Source of the DNA: Pontibacter flavimaris
GTDB taxonomy: Bacteria > Bacteroidota > Bacteroidia > Cytophagales > Hymenobacteraceae
Assembly: GCF_001907195.1 (NCBI RefSeq)
Contig: NZ_LVWA01000004.1
Coordinates: forward strand, 434,001-498,000
Direction: 5' to 3'
DNA: 64,000 nucleotides
In this document: one piece after another, positions 51,451 through 60,269 of the stretch
Layout: every line of letters begins with the position of its first letter
Numbering within the stretch: position 1 is the first letter of the stretch
Made by a program: the position numbers and the translations under genes
The notes under the pieces: generated by a model
Told to the model about the DNA's origin: nothing
What the model saw: the letters and a program-made list of their open reading frames with translations, nothing else
Databases searched by the model: none

Positions 51451-51756
51451 GGCGATGGTGTGCAGCAGGTTTGGGTGCTCCTTATAAGATATAAAGTATA
51501 AACGTTTTCGCGGCGGCTAAAAGTATAGCCTGGCTTGCCGTAACAGCGTGGCAGCAACCCTCCTCAAGTTATTACGTTCAGGGCTGTCTACAAAAATACA
51601 ATAATCATCGGATAGTTAAGCATATAGCCCGTTTGAAGCCAGCTATTGAACTATACAAAAATCCAAATGGTTTCAGGCGAGGTATACTTTGCCGATGTTG
51701 TACTGCCTAGGCGTATAAGCCCGTAAAAAGGAGTAACTTTGCAAAAGCGGAAGCAC
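51451..51756. other. Divergent promoter region for porW/sprE and the atp operon
   Basis: No gene is supported in this 306-base gap. AAGTATA words lie near 51495 and 51521, and TATACTT at 51683. Between 51570 and 51670 the sequence is AT-rich. TAACTTTG at 51734-51741 matches TAnnTTTG, 16 bases before the ATG of the first atp-operon gene, but a TTG at proper spacing is missing. A frame for that gene opens at TTG 51739 within this element, which argues for ATG 51757 as start. Confidence 0.45.
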
Positions 51757-51999
51757 ATGGAAAACGATCCGGAAAAAGAGCAGAAGCCTGCGCAGCGCGT
51801 GCAGGAAAGTATGAAGCCGTACGTGAAGTACTCAGGCCTGGCGTTTCAGATGATCGGGGCGCTGGTGCTGGCCGCCTTTGCCGGCCAGTGGCTGGATGAC
51901 AAGGTGGGCAACGACAAGCCCTGGTTTACCATCGGCCTGCTGCTGACGGCCGTTATCGCCACCATGGTCCTGACCATCTTATCCATCAACAAAAAATAA
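51757..51999 (+). CDS. AtpZ/AtpI-like small membrane protein
   Basis: An 80-residue protein with two transmembrane helices (about 26-43, LAFQMIGALVLAAFAGQWL, and 54-76, WFTIGLLLTAVIATMVLTIL). A short loop DDKVGNDKP joins them. It resembles the AtpZ/AtpI family encoded at the head of many F-type ATP synthase operons, proposed to aid c-ring assembly or Mg2+ handling. It is first of the atp operon and 6 bases before the next gene. The ATG at 51757 is preferred over the TTG 18 bases upstream. Confidence 0.82.
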   Translation: MENDPEKEQKPAQRVQESMKPYVKYSGLAFQMIGALVLAAFAGQWLDDKVGNDKPWFTIGLLLTAVIATMVLTILSINKK

Positions 52000-52005
52000 C
52001 CCCGC

Positions 52006-52389
52006 GTGAAGTTTGTTCGAAACCTGGCCATACTGACGGCCATACTTTGTGTGATAACAGGCGTGCTGCTGCAGTTTACAGGCTATACCCTGCTGCACAG
52101 GTATATATGGTACATACTCGCCTTTTTCGTCTTTATCACCGGTTTTACCTACTACCTCACGCAGTTGGGGCATAAAAACGACCCTGAAAACTTCCAGGTG
52201 TACTATTTCGCCTCCATGGGGTTCCGGGTGGTGCTGAGCCTTGGGGTGGTGGCCCTCTACATATGGTTCTTCCGGGAGGGCAGGTTGCAGTTCGTTTTCA
52301 ACTTCTTTGCGTTATATTTCCTGTTTACCGGGTTTGAAATTTACAGTTTGTTGGCTAACTTGCGCCCGCATTTGAGAGGGCAGGATTAA
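52006..52389 (+). CDS. AtpI-like membrane protein of the atp operon (GTG start)
   Basis: A 127-residue hydrophobic protein. Four helices are visible: about 7-28 (AILTAILCVITGVLLQFTG), 35-54 (IWYILAFFVFITGFTYYL), 69-92 (YYFASMGFRVVLSLGVVALYIWFF) and 98-117 (FVFNFFALYFLFTGFEIYSLL). It lies between the AtpZ-like gene and atpB, where Bacteroidota usually encode an AtpI-like protein of unclear function. The GTG at 52006 gives the only sensible start after the previous stop. Sequence is too divergent for a firm family call. Confidence 0.65.
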   Translation: MKFVRNLAILTAILCVITGVLLQFTGYTLLHRYIWYILAFFVFITGFTYYLTQLGHKNDPENFQVYYFASMGFRVVLSLGVVALYIWFFREGRLQFVFNFFALYFLFTGFEIYSLLANLRPHLRGQD

Positions 52390-52432
52390 CGGTAGGTTCT
52401 GCTTGTAATATATTGCTTCTAAATCATTCTTA

Positions 52433-53491
52433 ATGAAGAGGTTATTCGTTCTATTGTTTTCTTTCCTTACGCTGAACGCTTTTGCTGAGGCACCTGCGGA
52501 GGGCGGCGAGTTTGAGCCAGGCGCTATGATCACGCACCACATCGCGGATGATTATATATGGCATTTTGCAGACGGTGCGGTGGTGTACCTGCCCGTTATA
52601 CTGGTAGACAATGGTGAGTTTAAGGTGTTCTCTTCTCACAACTTCTACAACGAGGACCACGAGACAGTGCCTTACGACGGGTACGCGCTGGACCATGGGC
52701 GCATTTATAAATTAGATGCCAACGGGGAGCCCATAGTTCATGAGGGGTTTGCTTCTTGGTTTGATCCATCTTTGATTGACCTGTCTATTACAAAAAATGT
52801 GGCTTCTATGCTTTTAAGCGTGGTGCTACTGCTGGTGATCTTCTCCGTGATCGCGGGCCGCTACAAAAGCAACCCGAAAGCAGCTCCTTCTGGCATACAG
52901 TCCTTCTTCGAGCCGATCGTTGTCTTTATACGTGATGAAATTGCAAAAGCGAACATTGGTCCGAAGTATCAGCGCTACATGCCGTACCTGCTCACCGTGT
53001 TCTTCTTTATCTGGTTTAACAACCTGCTGGGCCTGATGCCGGGCGGCGCTAACCTGACCGGTAACATTGCTGTGACAATGGTGTTGGCGCTCCTTACGCT
53101 GTTCATTACCTTATTTAGCAGTAACAAAGGTTATTGGAAGCATATTTTTGCAACGCCTGGAGTTCCTGCGTGGCTTGCTCCGATAATGATTCCTGTTGAG
53201 TTAATGGGTATTATAACAAAGCCTATCTCATTGATGATTCGTCTTTTCGCCAACATCACGGCGGGTCACATCATCATCCTGTCACTGTTTAGCTTGATCT
53301 TTATTTTTGAGAGTTTAGCAGTGTCTCCGCTAAGCGTGGCTTTCTCTATCTTCATGATGTTCCTGGAGCTGTTTGTGGCCCTGCTGCAGGCCTATATCTT
53401 CACGCTGCTCTCTGCCATGTACTTTGGCGGTGCGGTAGAAGAACATGACCACGTGGATGACATGGGCTTCGGCGACGGAACCCATCATTAA
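52433..53491 (+). CDS. atpB: ATP synthase F0 subunit a
   Basis: A 352-residue subunit a of the proton channel. A signal-like N terminus (MKRLFVLLFSFLTLNAFA) and about 110 extra residues facing the periplasm precede the core, a known trait of Bacteroidota a-subunits. The core shows FFFIWFNNLLGLMPGGANLTGNIA, PISLMIRLFANITAGHI with the essential Arg at about 270, and FVALLQAYIFTLLSAMYFGGAV. A His/Asp-rich tail (EEHDHVDDMGFGDGTHH) ends it. It sits next to the c-ring and conducts protons in the inner membrane. Confidence 0.96.
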   Translation: MKRLFVLLFSFLTLNAFAEAPAEGGEFEPGAMITHHIADDYIWHFADGAVVYLPVILVDNGEFKVFSSHNFYNEDHETVPYDGYALDHGRIYKLDANGEPIVHEGFASWFDPSLIDLSITKNVASMLLSVVLLLVIFSVIAGRYKSNPKAAPSGIQSFFEPIVVFIRDEIAKANIGPKYQRYMPYLLTVFFFIWFNNLLGLMPGGANLTGNIAVTMVLALLTLFITLFSSNKGYWKHIFATPGVPAWLAPIMIPVELMGIITKPISLMIRLFANITAGHIIILSLFSLIFIFESLAVSPLSVAFSIFMMFLELFVALLQAYIFTLLSAMYFGGAVEEHDHVDDMGFGDGTHH

Positions 53492-53511
53492 TCAGAATTT
53501 TATTTTTTTAA

Positions 53512-53787
<276 letters not shown>

Positions 53788-53821
53788 TTACTTTTTCTGA
53801 AAGTAACAAGCTAACATTATC

Positions 53822-53861
53822 TGATCTCACGTCTGGGCGCATGGCCCAGACGATGAGGTCA
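53822..53861 (+). promoter_or_regulatory. Long RNA hairpin after atpE
   Basis: TGATCTCACGTCTGGGC (53822-53838) pairs with GCCCAGACG-A-TGAGGTCA (53844-53861), with one bulged A, one U-G pair and a GCATG loop. It has no T-run and could act as a 3' stabiliser for atpE mRNA or a processing signal. Confidence 0.7.
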
Positions 53862-53889
53862 AACTTATAGTTCTGATATAGTTAAGTAG

Positions 53890-53908
53890 CGGCCAAAATG
53901 GCCGTTTT
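53890..53908 (+). terminator. Small terminator-like hairpin between atpE and atpF
   Basis: CGGCCA-AAA-TGGCCG (53890-53904) is followed by TTTTAT. The stem is short (6 pairs), so it may be a partial terminator or attenuator within the atp operon rather than an end point. Confidence 0.6.
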
Positions 53909-53939
53909 ATAAGAACCTAATATTCAACTTACATAAACG

Positions 53940-54434
53940 ATGGAATTAGTAACCCCTGGTATTGGTCTGATTTTCTGGCAGTTGGTAGTGTTCCTGCTCG
54001 TGCTGTTCCTGCTCGGTAAGTTTGCGTGGAAGCCGATCATGAGTGCCCTGCATGAGCGCGAGGCCTCGATCGAGAACGCCCTGAGCGCGGCGGAGAAAGC
54101 GAAGCTGGAGATGCAGGCGCTGAAAGCTGATAACGAGAAGCTGTTGGCAGAGGCCCGTATGGAGCGCGACAAGATTTTGAATGAGGCGACAGAGGCTGCC
54201 AACAACATTGTGGAGACCTCCAAGCAGAAGGCAAACGAAGAGGGTGCCCGCATGATCGCCCAGGCCCGTGAGGCCATCGAGAACGAGAAGCGTGCCGCCA
54301 TCACGGAGGTGAAGAACATGGCTGCCTCTCTGTCGCTGGAGATCGCTGAGCAGATCCTGAGAAGAGAGCTGAGCGACAAGACGGCACAACAGGCGCTGGC
54401 GCAGGACTACATCCGTGAAGTAACGCTTAACTAA
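53940..54434 (+). CDS. atpF: ATP synthase F0 subunit b
   Basis: A 164-residue subunit b. One N-terminal transmembrane helix (about 8-27, IGLIFWQLVVFLLVLFLLGK) is followed by FAWKPIMSALHEREASIENALSAAE, a family hallmark, and a long heptad-rich stalk to the C terminus (KQKANEEGARMIAQAREAIENEKRAAI). It dimerises to form the peripheral stalk that holds F1 still against the c-ring. An AAGTATA word sits just after its stop, the only one outside atpG in the operon proper. Confidence 0.95.
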   Translation: MELVTPGIGLIFWQLVVFLLVLFLLGKFAWKPIMSALHEREASIENALSAAEKAKLEMQALKADNEKLLAEARMERDKILNEATEAANNIVETSKQKANEEGARMIAQAREAIENEKRAAITEVKNMAASLSLEIAEQILRRELSDKTAQQALAQDYIREVTLN

Positions 54435-54487
54435 CAAAGTATACACGCGGCTGCCCCGGCAGTGCCGCTACATTATAAACAAGCACT

Positions 54488-55045
54488 ATGTCAGATATTA
54501 GAGTTGCTTCCAGGTACGCGAAGTCGCTGATTGAGCTGGCTGCGGAGAAAAACGTGCTCGAGCAGGTACACGCAGACATGCAACTGTTCTCGCAGGTCGT
54601 TTCCCAGAACCGCGATTTCAGGCTGCTGCTGCAAAACCCGGTCGTAAAGTCAGATAAGAAGCTGGCGATCATCAACGCGGTGTTTAAAGGCAAGGTGAAC
54701 GAGATGACGCTCGCCTTCTTTATCCTGGTAGCGCGCAAAAACCGGGAAGCCATACTGGATGCCGTGGCAACCGCCTTTCAGGACCAGTACCGCGTGCTGC
54801 AGGGCATTCAGAGCGCCGAGGTGGTTTCTGCCGTGCCGCTTACACCTGCCCTGCGCGATGAGCTTGGCCAGAAACTGGTAGCCCAGACAGGCAAGCGCAT
54901 TGAGCTGGTAGAACGCGTGGACCCCTCTTTGATCGGAGGGTTTGTACTGCGTGTAGGAGATAAACAAATCGACAACTCTGTGAGGAACAGTCTTCGCAAG
55001 TTGAAGAATCAATTTAAAGACAACCCATACATTAATAAACTATAA
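54488..55045 (+). CDS. atpH: ATP synthase F1 subunit delta
   Basis: A 185-residue OSCP/delta protein. The N-terminal helical domain begins [19 protein letters not shown], with [23 protein letters not shown]. The C terminus has [41 protein letters not shown] and [15 protein letters not shown], all typical. It caps F1 and binds subunit b. It lies 2 bases before atpA, which implies tight co-translation. Confidence 0.95.
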   Translation: MSDIRVASRYAKSLIELAAEKNVLEQVHADMQLFSQVVSQNRDFRLLLQNPVVKSDKKLAIINAVFKGKVNEMTLAFFILVARKNREAILDAVATAFQDQYRVLQGIQSAEVVSAVPLTPALRDELGQKLVAQTGKRIELVERVDPSLIGGFVLRVGDKQIDNSVRNSLRKLKNQFKDNPYINKL

Positions 55046-55047
55046 TC

Positions 55048-56628
55048 ATGGCAGAAGTAAGACCTGACGAAGTATCAGCCATATTAAGAGAACAGCTGTC
55101 TAACTTCCGTACCGAGGCGGAACTGGAAGAAGTAGGCACTGTCCTGCAAGTGGGTGACGGTGTCGCTCGAATCTATGGCCTTTCCAAGGCTCAGTCTGGT
55201 GAGCTTTTAGAGTTCGAGAACGGCCTGCAGGCACTTGTTCTGAACCTGGAGGAGGACAACGTGGGTGCCGTATTGCTCGGCGACTACAGCGAGATTAAAG
55301 AGGGCGCCACCGTAAGAAGAACAAATCGCATTGCTTCCATCCAGGTAGGCGACGGCATTATTGGGCGCGTGGTGAATACACTGGGTCTGCCGATAGACGG
55401 TAAAGGTCCGATTTCCGGTGAACTGTACGAAATGCCCCTGGAGCGTAAGGCGCCGGGCGTTATCTTCCGTCAGCCGGTAAACGAGCCCATGCAAACGGGC
55501 ATCAAGGCGATCGACTCCATGATTCCGATCGGCCGTGGCCAGCGTGAACTGATCATCGGTGACCGCCAGACAGGAAAGACAGCGGTTGCGATCGACACGA
55601 TCCTGAACCAGCGTGAGTTCTACGAAAGAGGCGAGCCCGTTTTCTGTATTTACGTAGCCGTTGGCCAGAAAGCCTCTACGGTAGCCCAGGTGGTGAAGGC
55701 CCTGCAAGAGGGTGGTGCCATGGACTATACGGTAGTGGTAGCTGCTTCTGCCGCTGACCCTGCTCCCATGCAGTTCTTCGCGCCGTTTACAGGTGCTGCC
55801 ATCGGGGAGTTCTTCCGTGATACCGGCCGTCCTGCACTGGTAGTATATGACGACCTTTCCAAGCAGGCGGTGGCTTACCGTGAGGTGTCCCTGCTGCTGC
55901 GCCGTCCGCCAGGGCGTGAGGCTTACCCAGGTGACGTATTCTACCTGCACTCCCGCTTGCTGGAGCGTGCTGCGAAGATCAACGCATCGGATGAGATTGC
56001 TCAGAACATGAACGACCTGCCGGACTCTATCAGACACCTGGTGAAAGGCGGTGGTTCTTTGACGGCCCTTCCGATCATCGAGACGCAGGCTGGTGACGTT
56101 TCTGCCTATATCCCAACGAACGTGATCTCGATCACGGACGGACAGATCTTCCTGGAGACAAACCTGTTCAACGCTGGTATCCGCCCAGCCATCAACGTGG
56201 GTATCTCGGTATCGCGTGTGGGTGGTTCTGCGCAGATCAAATCAATGAAGAAAGTAGCCGGTACCCTGAAGCTGGACCAGGCGCAGTTCCGTGAACTGGA
56301 GGCTTTCGCGAAATTCGGCTCCGACCTGGATGCCGCTACGAAGCTGACAATTGAGCGTGGTCGCCGCAACCTGGAGATTCTGAAGCAGGCGCAGTACTCG
56401 CCGGTAGCGGTAGAGGAGCAGGTAGCCACTATCTACGCTGCCACAAACGGCCTGCTGGACAACGTTCCGGTAACGGAGGTGAGAAACTTTGAGAAGGATT
56501 TCCTGCGCACGCTGCGTGCCCAGCATGCAGACGTGCTGAAAGCGCTGAGAGCTGGCAAGCTGGATGACGAGACAACTGGCGTTATCAAGCAGGTGGCGAA
56601 GGAAACTTCTGCTAAGTACAACAAATAG
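55048..56628 (+). CDS. atpA: ATP synthase F1 subunit alpha
   Basis: A 526-residue alpha subunit. An N-terminal beta barrel ([23 protein letters not shown]) comes first, the Walker A motif is GDRQTGKT (171-178), and [29 protein letters not shown] and the [16 protein letters not shown] segment with the arginine-finger region follow. It forms the non-catalytic sites alternating with beta in F1. Length is normal. The gene is rich in GCT/CGT-type and GAG codons and lacks the AAGTATA word, as expected of a highly expressed gene. atpD and atpC are not in the window. Confidence 0.97.
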   Translation: MAEVRPDEVSAILREQLSNFRTEAELEEVGTVLQVGDGVARIYGLSKAQSGELLEFENGLQALVLNLEEDNVGAVLLGDYSEIKEGATVRRTNRIASIQVGDGIIGRVVNTLGLPIDGKGPISGELYEMPLERKAPGVIFRQPVNEPMQTGIKAIDSMIPIGRGQRELIIGDRQTGKTAVAIDTILNQREFYERGEPVFCIYVAVGQKASTVAQVVKALQEGGAMDYTVVVAASAADPAPMQFFAPFTGAAIGEFFRDTGRPALVVYDDLSKQAVAYREVSLLLRRPPGREAYPGDVFYLHSRLLERAAKINASDEIAQNMNDLPDSIRHLVKGGGSLTALPIIETQAGDVSAYIPTNVISITDGQIFLETNLFNAGIRPAINVGISVSRVGGSAQIKSMKKVAGTLKLDQAQFRELEAFAKFGSDLDAATKLTIERGRRNLEILKQAQYSPVAVEEQVATIYAATNGLLDNVPVTEVRNFEKDFLRTLRAQHADVLKALRAGKLDDETTGVIKQVAKETSAKYNK

Positions 56629-56648
56629 ACGTTAAGTAACGAGGCTGG

Positions 56649-56673
56649 GGTTGGAGGCGATGCGCCTCTAACC
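56649..56673 (+). promoter_or_regulatory. Hairpin between atpA and atpG
   Basis: GGTTGGAGGCG (56649-56659) pairs with CGCCTCTAACC (56663-56673), with one G-U pair and loop ATG, followed by TTTGGCTTTT. It could act as a weak attenuator or an mRNA stability element in the 72-base gap. Confidence 0.55.
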
Positions 56674-56700
56674 TTTGGCTTTTGCTCATAGCATAAATAT

Positions 56701-57594
56701 ATGGCAAGTTTAAAAGAGGTTAGAGGCCGCATTACGTCGATTTCGTCGACGCAGCAAATTACCAAAGCCATGAAAATGGTGTCGGCTGCTAAATTACGGC
56801 GTGCCCAGGACAACATACTGCGGATGCGCCCTTACGCACAGCGCCTGAGCGGCATCCTGACGAACCTGTCGTCTATGGCCGAGGGATCGGTAACGAACCC
56901 CTATGCGGAAAAGCGCGACGTGGTAAACACTGTGCTGATCATTGCGGTAACCTCTGACCGTGGTCTGGCGGGTGCCTTTAACTCCAACATTGTAAAAGGC
57001 GTGACGGCGCTGGTAACCGGCAAGTATAAAAGCCAGTTCGAAGCCGGTAACGTAACCATCTTGGCTATTGGCCGCAAGGGACTGGATGCCTTCCGCAAGA
57101 GAGGCTACAATGTGATAGGGGACTACAGCAACGTTTTCGCCACCCTGTCCTTCGACGCGGTGCGTACTGCCGCGGAGCGTGCCATGGCTGGCTTTGTGGC
57201 CGGGGAGTTCGACCAGGTAGACTTAGTGTATAACGAGTTTAAGAACGTGGCAACCCAGATCGTGCGCCAGGAGCAGTTCCTGCCTATTGAGGAGAAACCG
57301 GCTGAGCAGGCAGACGCGGAGATGGCGCTGATCGATTATACGTTCGAGCCATCGAAGGAGCAGATCGTGGAGGAGCTGATCCCCAAATCGCTGAAGATCC
57401 AGGTTTACAAGGCGGTGCTGGAGTCCAATGCTTCGGAGCACGGTGCCCGTATGACGGCCATGGACAAGGCGACGGAAAACGCCGGGGAGCTTCTGAAGCA
57501 GCTGAAACTGACGTATAACAGGACGAGGCAGGCTGCCATCACGAAGGAAATTCTTGAGATTGTTGGTGGTGCAGAGGCCTTAGCTTCAAAATAA
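56701..57594 (+). CDS. atpG: ATP synthase F1 subunit gamma
   Basis: A 297-residue central-shaft subunit. The N-terminal helix MASLKEVRGRITSISSTQQITKAMKMVSAAKLRRAQ and the C-terminal helix ASEHGARMTAMDKATENAGELLKQLKLTYNRTRQAAITKEILEIVGGAEAL form the coiled coil that rotates in F1. The middle has TSDRGLAGAFNSNI and an extra segment near EEKPAEQADAEMALIDY. It is last of the operon, with a strong terminator 21 bases on. One AAGTATA word occurs in frame at 57022. Confidence 0.97.
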   Translation: MASLKEVRGRITSISSTQQITKAMKMVSAAKLRRAQDNILRMRPYAQRLSGILTNLSSMAEGSVTNPYAEKRDVVNTVLIIAVTSDRGLAGAFNSNIVKGVTALVTGKYKSQFEAGNVTILAIGRKGLDAFRKRGYNVIGDYSNVFATLSFDAVRTAAERAMAGFVAGEFDQVDLVYNEFKNVATQIVRQEQFLPIEEKPAEQADAEMALIDYTFEPSKEQIVEELIPKSLKIQVYKAVLESNASEHGARMTAMDKATENAGELLKQLKLTYNRTRQAAITKEILEIVGGAEALASK

Positions 57595-57615
57595 GCAAGA
57601 ACAAAAGAGTTCAGG

Positions 57616-57654
57616 AGCAGCGCCCACCGGTACAAGTGGGCGCTGCTTATTTTT
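57616..57654 (+). terminator. Terminator of the atp operon
   Basis: AGCAGCGCCCA (57616-57626) pairs with TGGGCGCTGCT (57637-57647), with a 10-base loop, then TATTTTT. Confidence 0.92.
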
Positions 57655-57738
57655 AATGGGCCTTGGAATACATCCGTTATCAAACTATAAAATAAGCGTT
57701 GCGACGCAGAACGGGGCGCAATAGTAAAGTGTACTTAC

Positions 57739-57746
57739 TATATTTG
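57739..57746 (+). promoter_or_regulatory. Possible -7 element for the PafA-type phosphatase
   Basis: TATATTTG matches TAnnTTTG 21 bases before the ATG at 57768. No TTG lies at a 19-base spacing, so only half of the promoter is recognised. Confidence 0.4.
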
Positions 57747-57767
57747 TAGAAATCGAACTATAGTAGA

Positions 57768-59480
57768 ATGAGATACAACCAGTTATTGACGTCACTGGGA
57801 TGGGCAAAAGCTACGGTAGCCGCTGTGCTGCTGCTAAGCGCCTGTACCGGAACTACACCCAACGCGCCCGTCGCATCCAGCAAGAACGGGAATTTGAATG
57901 CAGTGGAAGCCCCGATGCAGCGGCCAAAGCTGGTGGTAGGCATTGTGGTGGACCAGATGCGCTACGATTACCTGTACCGTTACTGGAGCAAGTATGGCAA
58001 CGACGGCTTCAAGAAGATGCTGTCGCAGGGCTTTAACTTCAAGAACACACAGTATAGCTACGTGCCGACCTATACCGGTCCCGGCCATGCCTCCATCTAC
58101 ACAGGAAGCGTGCCGGCGATTAATGGGATAATCGGCAATAACTGGTACGATCGGAATCAGAAGAAAGACGTTTACTGCGTTGAGGACACTACCGTGCAAA
58201 CCGTGGGTAGCAGCTCCAACGCGGGCTTAATGTCGCCGGCTAACCTGAGGACCACTACCATTACCGATGAGCTCCGCCTGGCCACAAACAAGCAGTCCAA
58301 AGTGGTGGGTGTGGCCCTGAAAGACAGGGGATCCATACTTCCGGCCGGTCACCTGGCCAATGGTGCCTACTGGTTCGACTCGCAGAGCGGCAACTGGATC
58401 ACGAGTACGTATTACCACGAGCAGCTCCCGCAGTGGGTGCAGGAGTTTAACAACCGCAAGCTGGCGGACCAGTACCTGAGCCAGCCCTGGGAAACACTCT
58501 TGCCTATAGAGGAGTATACCGAGAGCACCGCCGATGACATGCCATGGGAAAGAGCGCTGAAAGGCGAGAAGAAGCCGGTGTTCCCGCACAATGTCCCTGC
58601 CATCAGAGGGAAGGACTTTGACCTGATCCGTTCAGTGCCTGCCGGCAACACCATTACCAAGGATTTTGCCCTGGCCGCCCTGAGAGGGGAGGAATTGGGG
58701 AAAGATGAAGTGACAGACTTCCTGACCGTAAGCTTCTCTACGCCGGATTATGTTGGGCACTCCTTCGGGCCAAACTCGATAGAGGCACAGGACGTGTTTC
58801 TGCGCCTGGACCGCGAGATGGCGGAACTGATCAGCACCATAGAAAACGAGGTAGGGAAGGGTGAGGTACTTTTCTTCCTGACAGCCGACCACGGCGCCGC
58901 ACACGTGCCTGCCTTCCTGCAGGAGATGAAAGTACCGGCAGGAGTGGGGTCATCTGCCGCCGTGCGTGACTCCGTGGATGCCTACCTGGATAAAACCTAT
59001 GGCAAGGCCGATTGGGTGGAGCGCTACATGAACCAGCAGATCTACCTGAACAGAGCCGTCATCGAAAGCAAACAGCTGGATATGGCAGACGTGCAGCAGC
59101 GGGTGGCAAACCACGTACTGCGCATTGATGGCGTGATGCGCGCTGTGGCGGCCACTACCCTGCAGAGTAGCAACTGGGGCACCGGCATGATGGCCCGCGT
59201 GGAGAACGGCTACAACCCGAAGCGCTCCGGCGACGTGGTGCTGCTGCTGGAGCCAGGCTGGTTCGAGGGGTACGGCAAAGAGCCGAAAGGCACCACGCAT
59301 GGCTCCCAGGCCAACTACGACACCCACGTGCCGCTGATATGGTACGGCTGGGAAGTAGAGGCAGGCGAGAGCGGTGCGCAGGCGGAGGTGGCAGACATTG
59401 CGGCCACGCTGGCAGCCTGGCTATACATTCAGGAGCCGAACGGAAGCGTGGGCAAGCCTTTGCAAGAATACATGAAATAA
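57768..59480 (+). CDS. PafA-type alkaline phosphatase family protein, lipoprotein
   Basis: A 570-residue exported phosphatase. The leader ends LLLSAC (Cys26). The metal-binding motif VVDQMRYDYLYRY starts at about 61 (Asp62). The nucleophile Thr103 lies in YTGPGHASIYTGS. VSFSTPDYVGHSFGPNS, FLTADHGAAHVP and KGTTHGSQANYDTHVPLIWYG give the remaining zinc ligands. This order is that of the PafA-like, calcium- and phosphate-insensitive phosphomonoesterases of Bacteroidota. It should release phosphate in the periplasm. No Pho-type operator was recognised. It stands alone. Confidence 0.9.
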   Translation: MRYNQLLTSLGWAKATVAAVLLLSACTGTTPNAPVASSKNGNLNAVEAPMQRPKLVVGIVVDQMRYDYLYRYWSKYGNDGFKKMLSQGFNFKNTQYSYVPTYTGPGHASIYTGSVPAINGIIGNNWYDRNQKKDVYCVEDTTVQTVGSSSNAGLMSPANLRTTTITDELRLATNKQSKVVGVALKDRGSILPAGHLANGAYWFDSQSGNWITSTYYHEQLPQWVQEFNNRKLADQYLSQPWETLLPIEEYTESTADDMPWERALKGEKKPVFPHNVPAIRGKDFDLIRSVPAGNTITKDFALAALRGEELGKDEVTDFLTVSFSTPDYVGHSFGPNSIEAQDVFLRLDREMAELISTIENEVGKGEVLFFLTADHGAAHVPAFLQEMKVPAGVGSSAAVRDSVDAYLDKTYGKADWVERYMNQQIYLNRAVIESKQLDMADVQQRVANHVLRIDGVMRAVAATTLQSSNWGTGMMARVENGYNPKRSGDVVLLLEPGWFEGYGKEPKGTTHGSQANYDTHVPLIWYGWEVEAGESGAQAEVADIAATLAAWLYIQEPNGSVGKPLQEYMK

Positions 59481-59539
59481 AACCATAGCGCCTGAAGAAG
59501 AGAACATGATTGACGGCGCCCTTAAAATTAATGTTGAAT

Positions 59540-60115
59540 ATGGAGAATACAGAGGACAAGAACAATCCCTGGCATAGTGTAAGCTACGGCGACGCATCGC
59601 CGGAAGTGGTAACGGCTATCATTGAGATCCCGAAGGGATCGAAGGCGAAGTATGAGTTGGATAAGGAGAGCGGTATGCTGAAGCTGGACCGTGTGCTTTT
59701 CTCATCGGTGAACTACCCCGCCAACTATGGCTTTATCCCCCAGACCTACTGCGACGACAAAGACCCGCTGGATATACTGGTGATCTGCTCGATCGACGTG
59801 CAGCCCATGTGCCTGATCGACGCCAAGGTGATCGGGGTGATGCAGATGATCGATAACAACGAGGAGGACGACAAGATCATTGCCGTGGCCTACAACGACA
59901 TGTCGGTGCGCCACATCAACGATATTTCGGAGCTGCCGCCGCACACGCTGCTGGAGATGCGCCGCTTCTTCGAGGATTACAAGAAGTTGGAGAACAAGGA
60001 GGTGATCGTGGAGCAGTTCCTCGGTCGTGAGCATGCCTACAGGATCATCCAGGAGAGCATAGAGCTTTACAACACTACCTTTGGCGAGCCCTCCAGAAAA
60101 GAGCAAACGCTTTAA
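59540..60115 (+). CDS. ppa: Inorganic pyrophosphatase (family I)
   Basis: A 191-residue soluble pyrophosphatase hydrolysing PPi to phosphate. The hallmarks are [45 protein letters not shown] with the metal-binding Asp triad, and a C-terminal [11 protein letters not shown]. The ATG at 59540 gives [17 protein letters not shown]; the ATG at 59531 is also possible, and a TTG-started extension at 59510 is less likely. It stands alone in the cytoplasm, following the phosphatase gene, and ends with its own hairpin. Confidence 0.95.
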   Translation: MENTEDKNNPWHSVSYGDASPEVVTAIIEIPKGSKAKYELDKESGMLKLDRVLFSSVNYPANYGFIPQTYCDDKDPLDILVICSIDVQPMCLIDAKVIGVMQMIDNNEEDDKIIAVAYNDMSVRHINDISELPPHTLLEMRRFFEDYKKLENKEVIVEQFLGREHAYRIIQESIELYNTTFGEPSRKEQTL

Positions 60116-60134
60116 CCCTATTACTTTTCCTGTG

Positions 60135-60175
60135 AAAGCCTGGCCTGGGGTAACCCGAGCCGGGCTTTTGTTTTT
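60135..60175 (+). terminator. Rho-independent terminator
   Basis: AAAGCCTGGC (60135-60144) pairs with GCCGGGCTTT (60159-60168), with one G-U pair, an inner GGG/CCC pairing in the loop, and TTTTGTTTTT after it. It ends ppa. Confidence 0.82.
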
Positions 60176-60269
60176 CAGGTAGTACCGGAGCAAAGTATAA
60201 AGCGCCTCCTCAGAGCCGTAGCAAAACGTGTTTGATTCGCGGGGGATTTGTTGCGTACTTGCAGAGTAG

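Noticed and set aside
51739..51756. TTG start six codons upstream for the first atp-operon gene
   Set aside because: It overlaps a likely -7 element; the ATG at 51757 is better placed.
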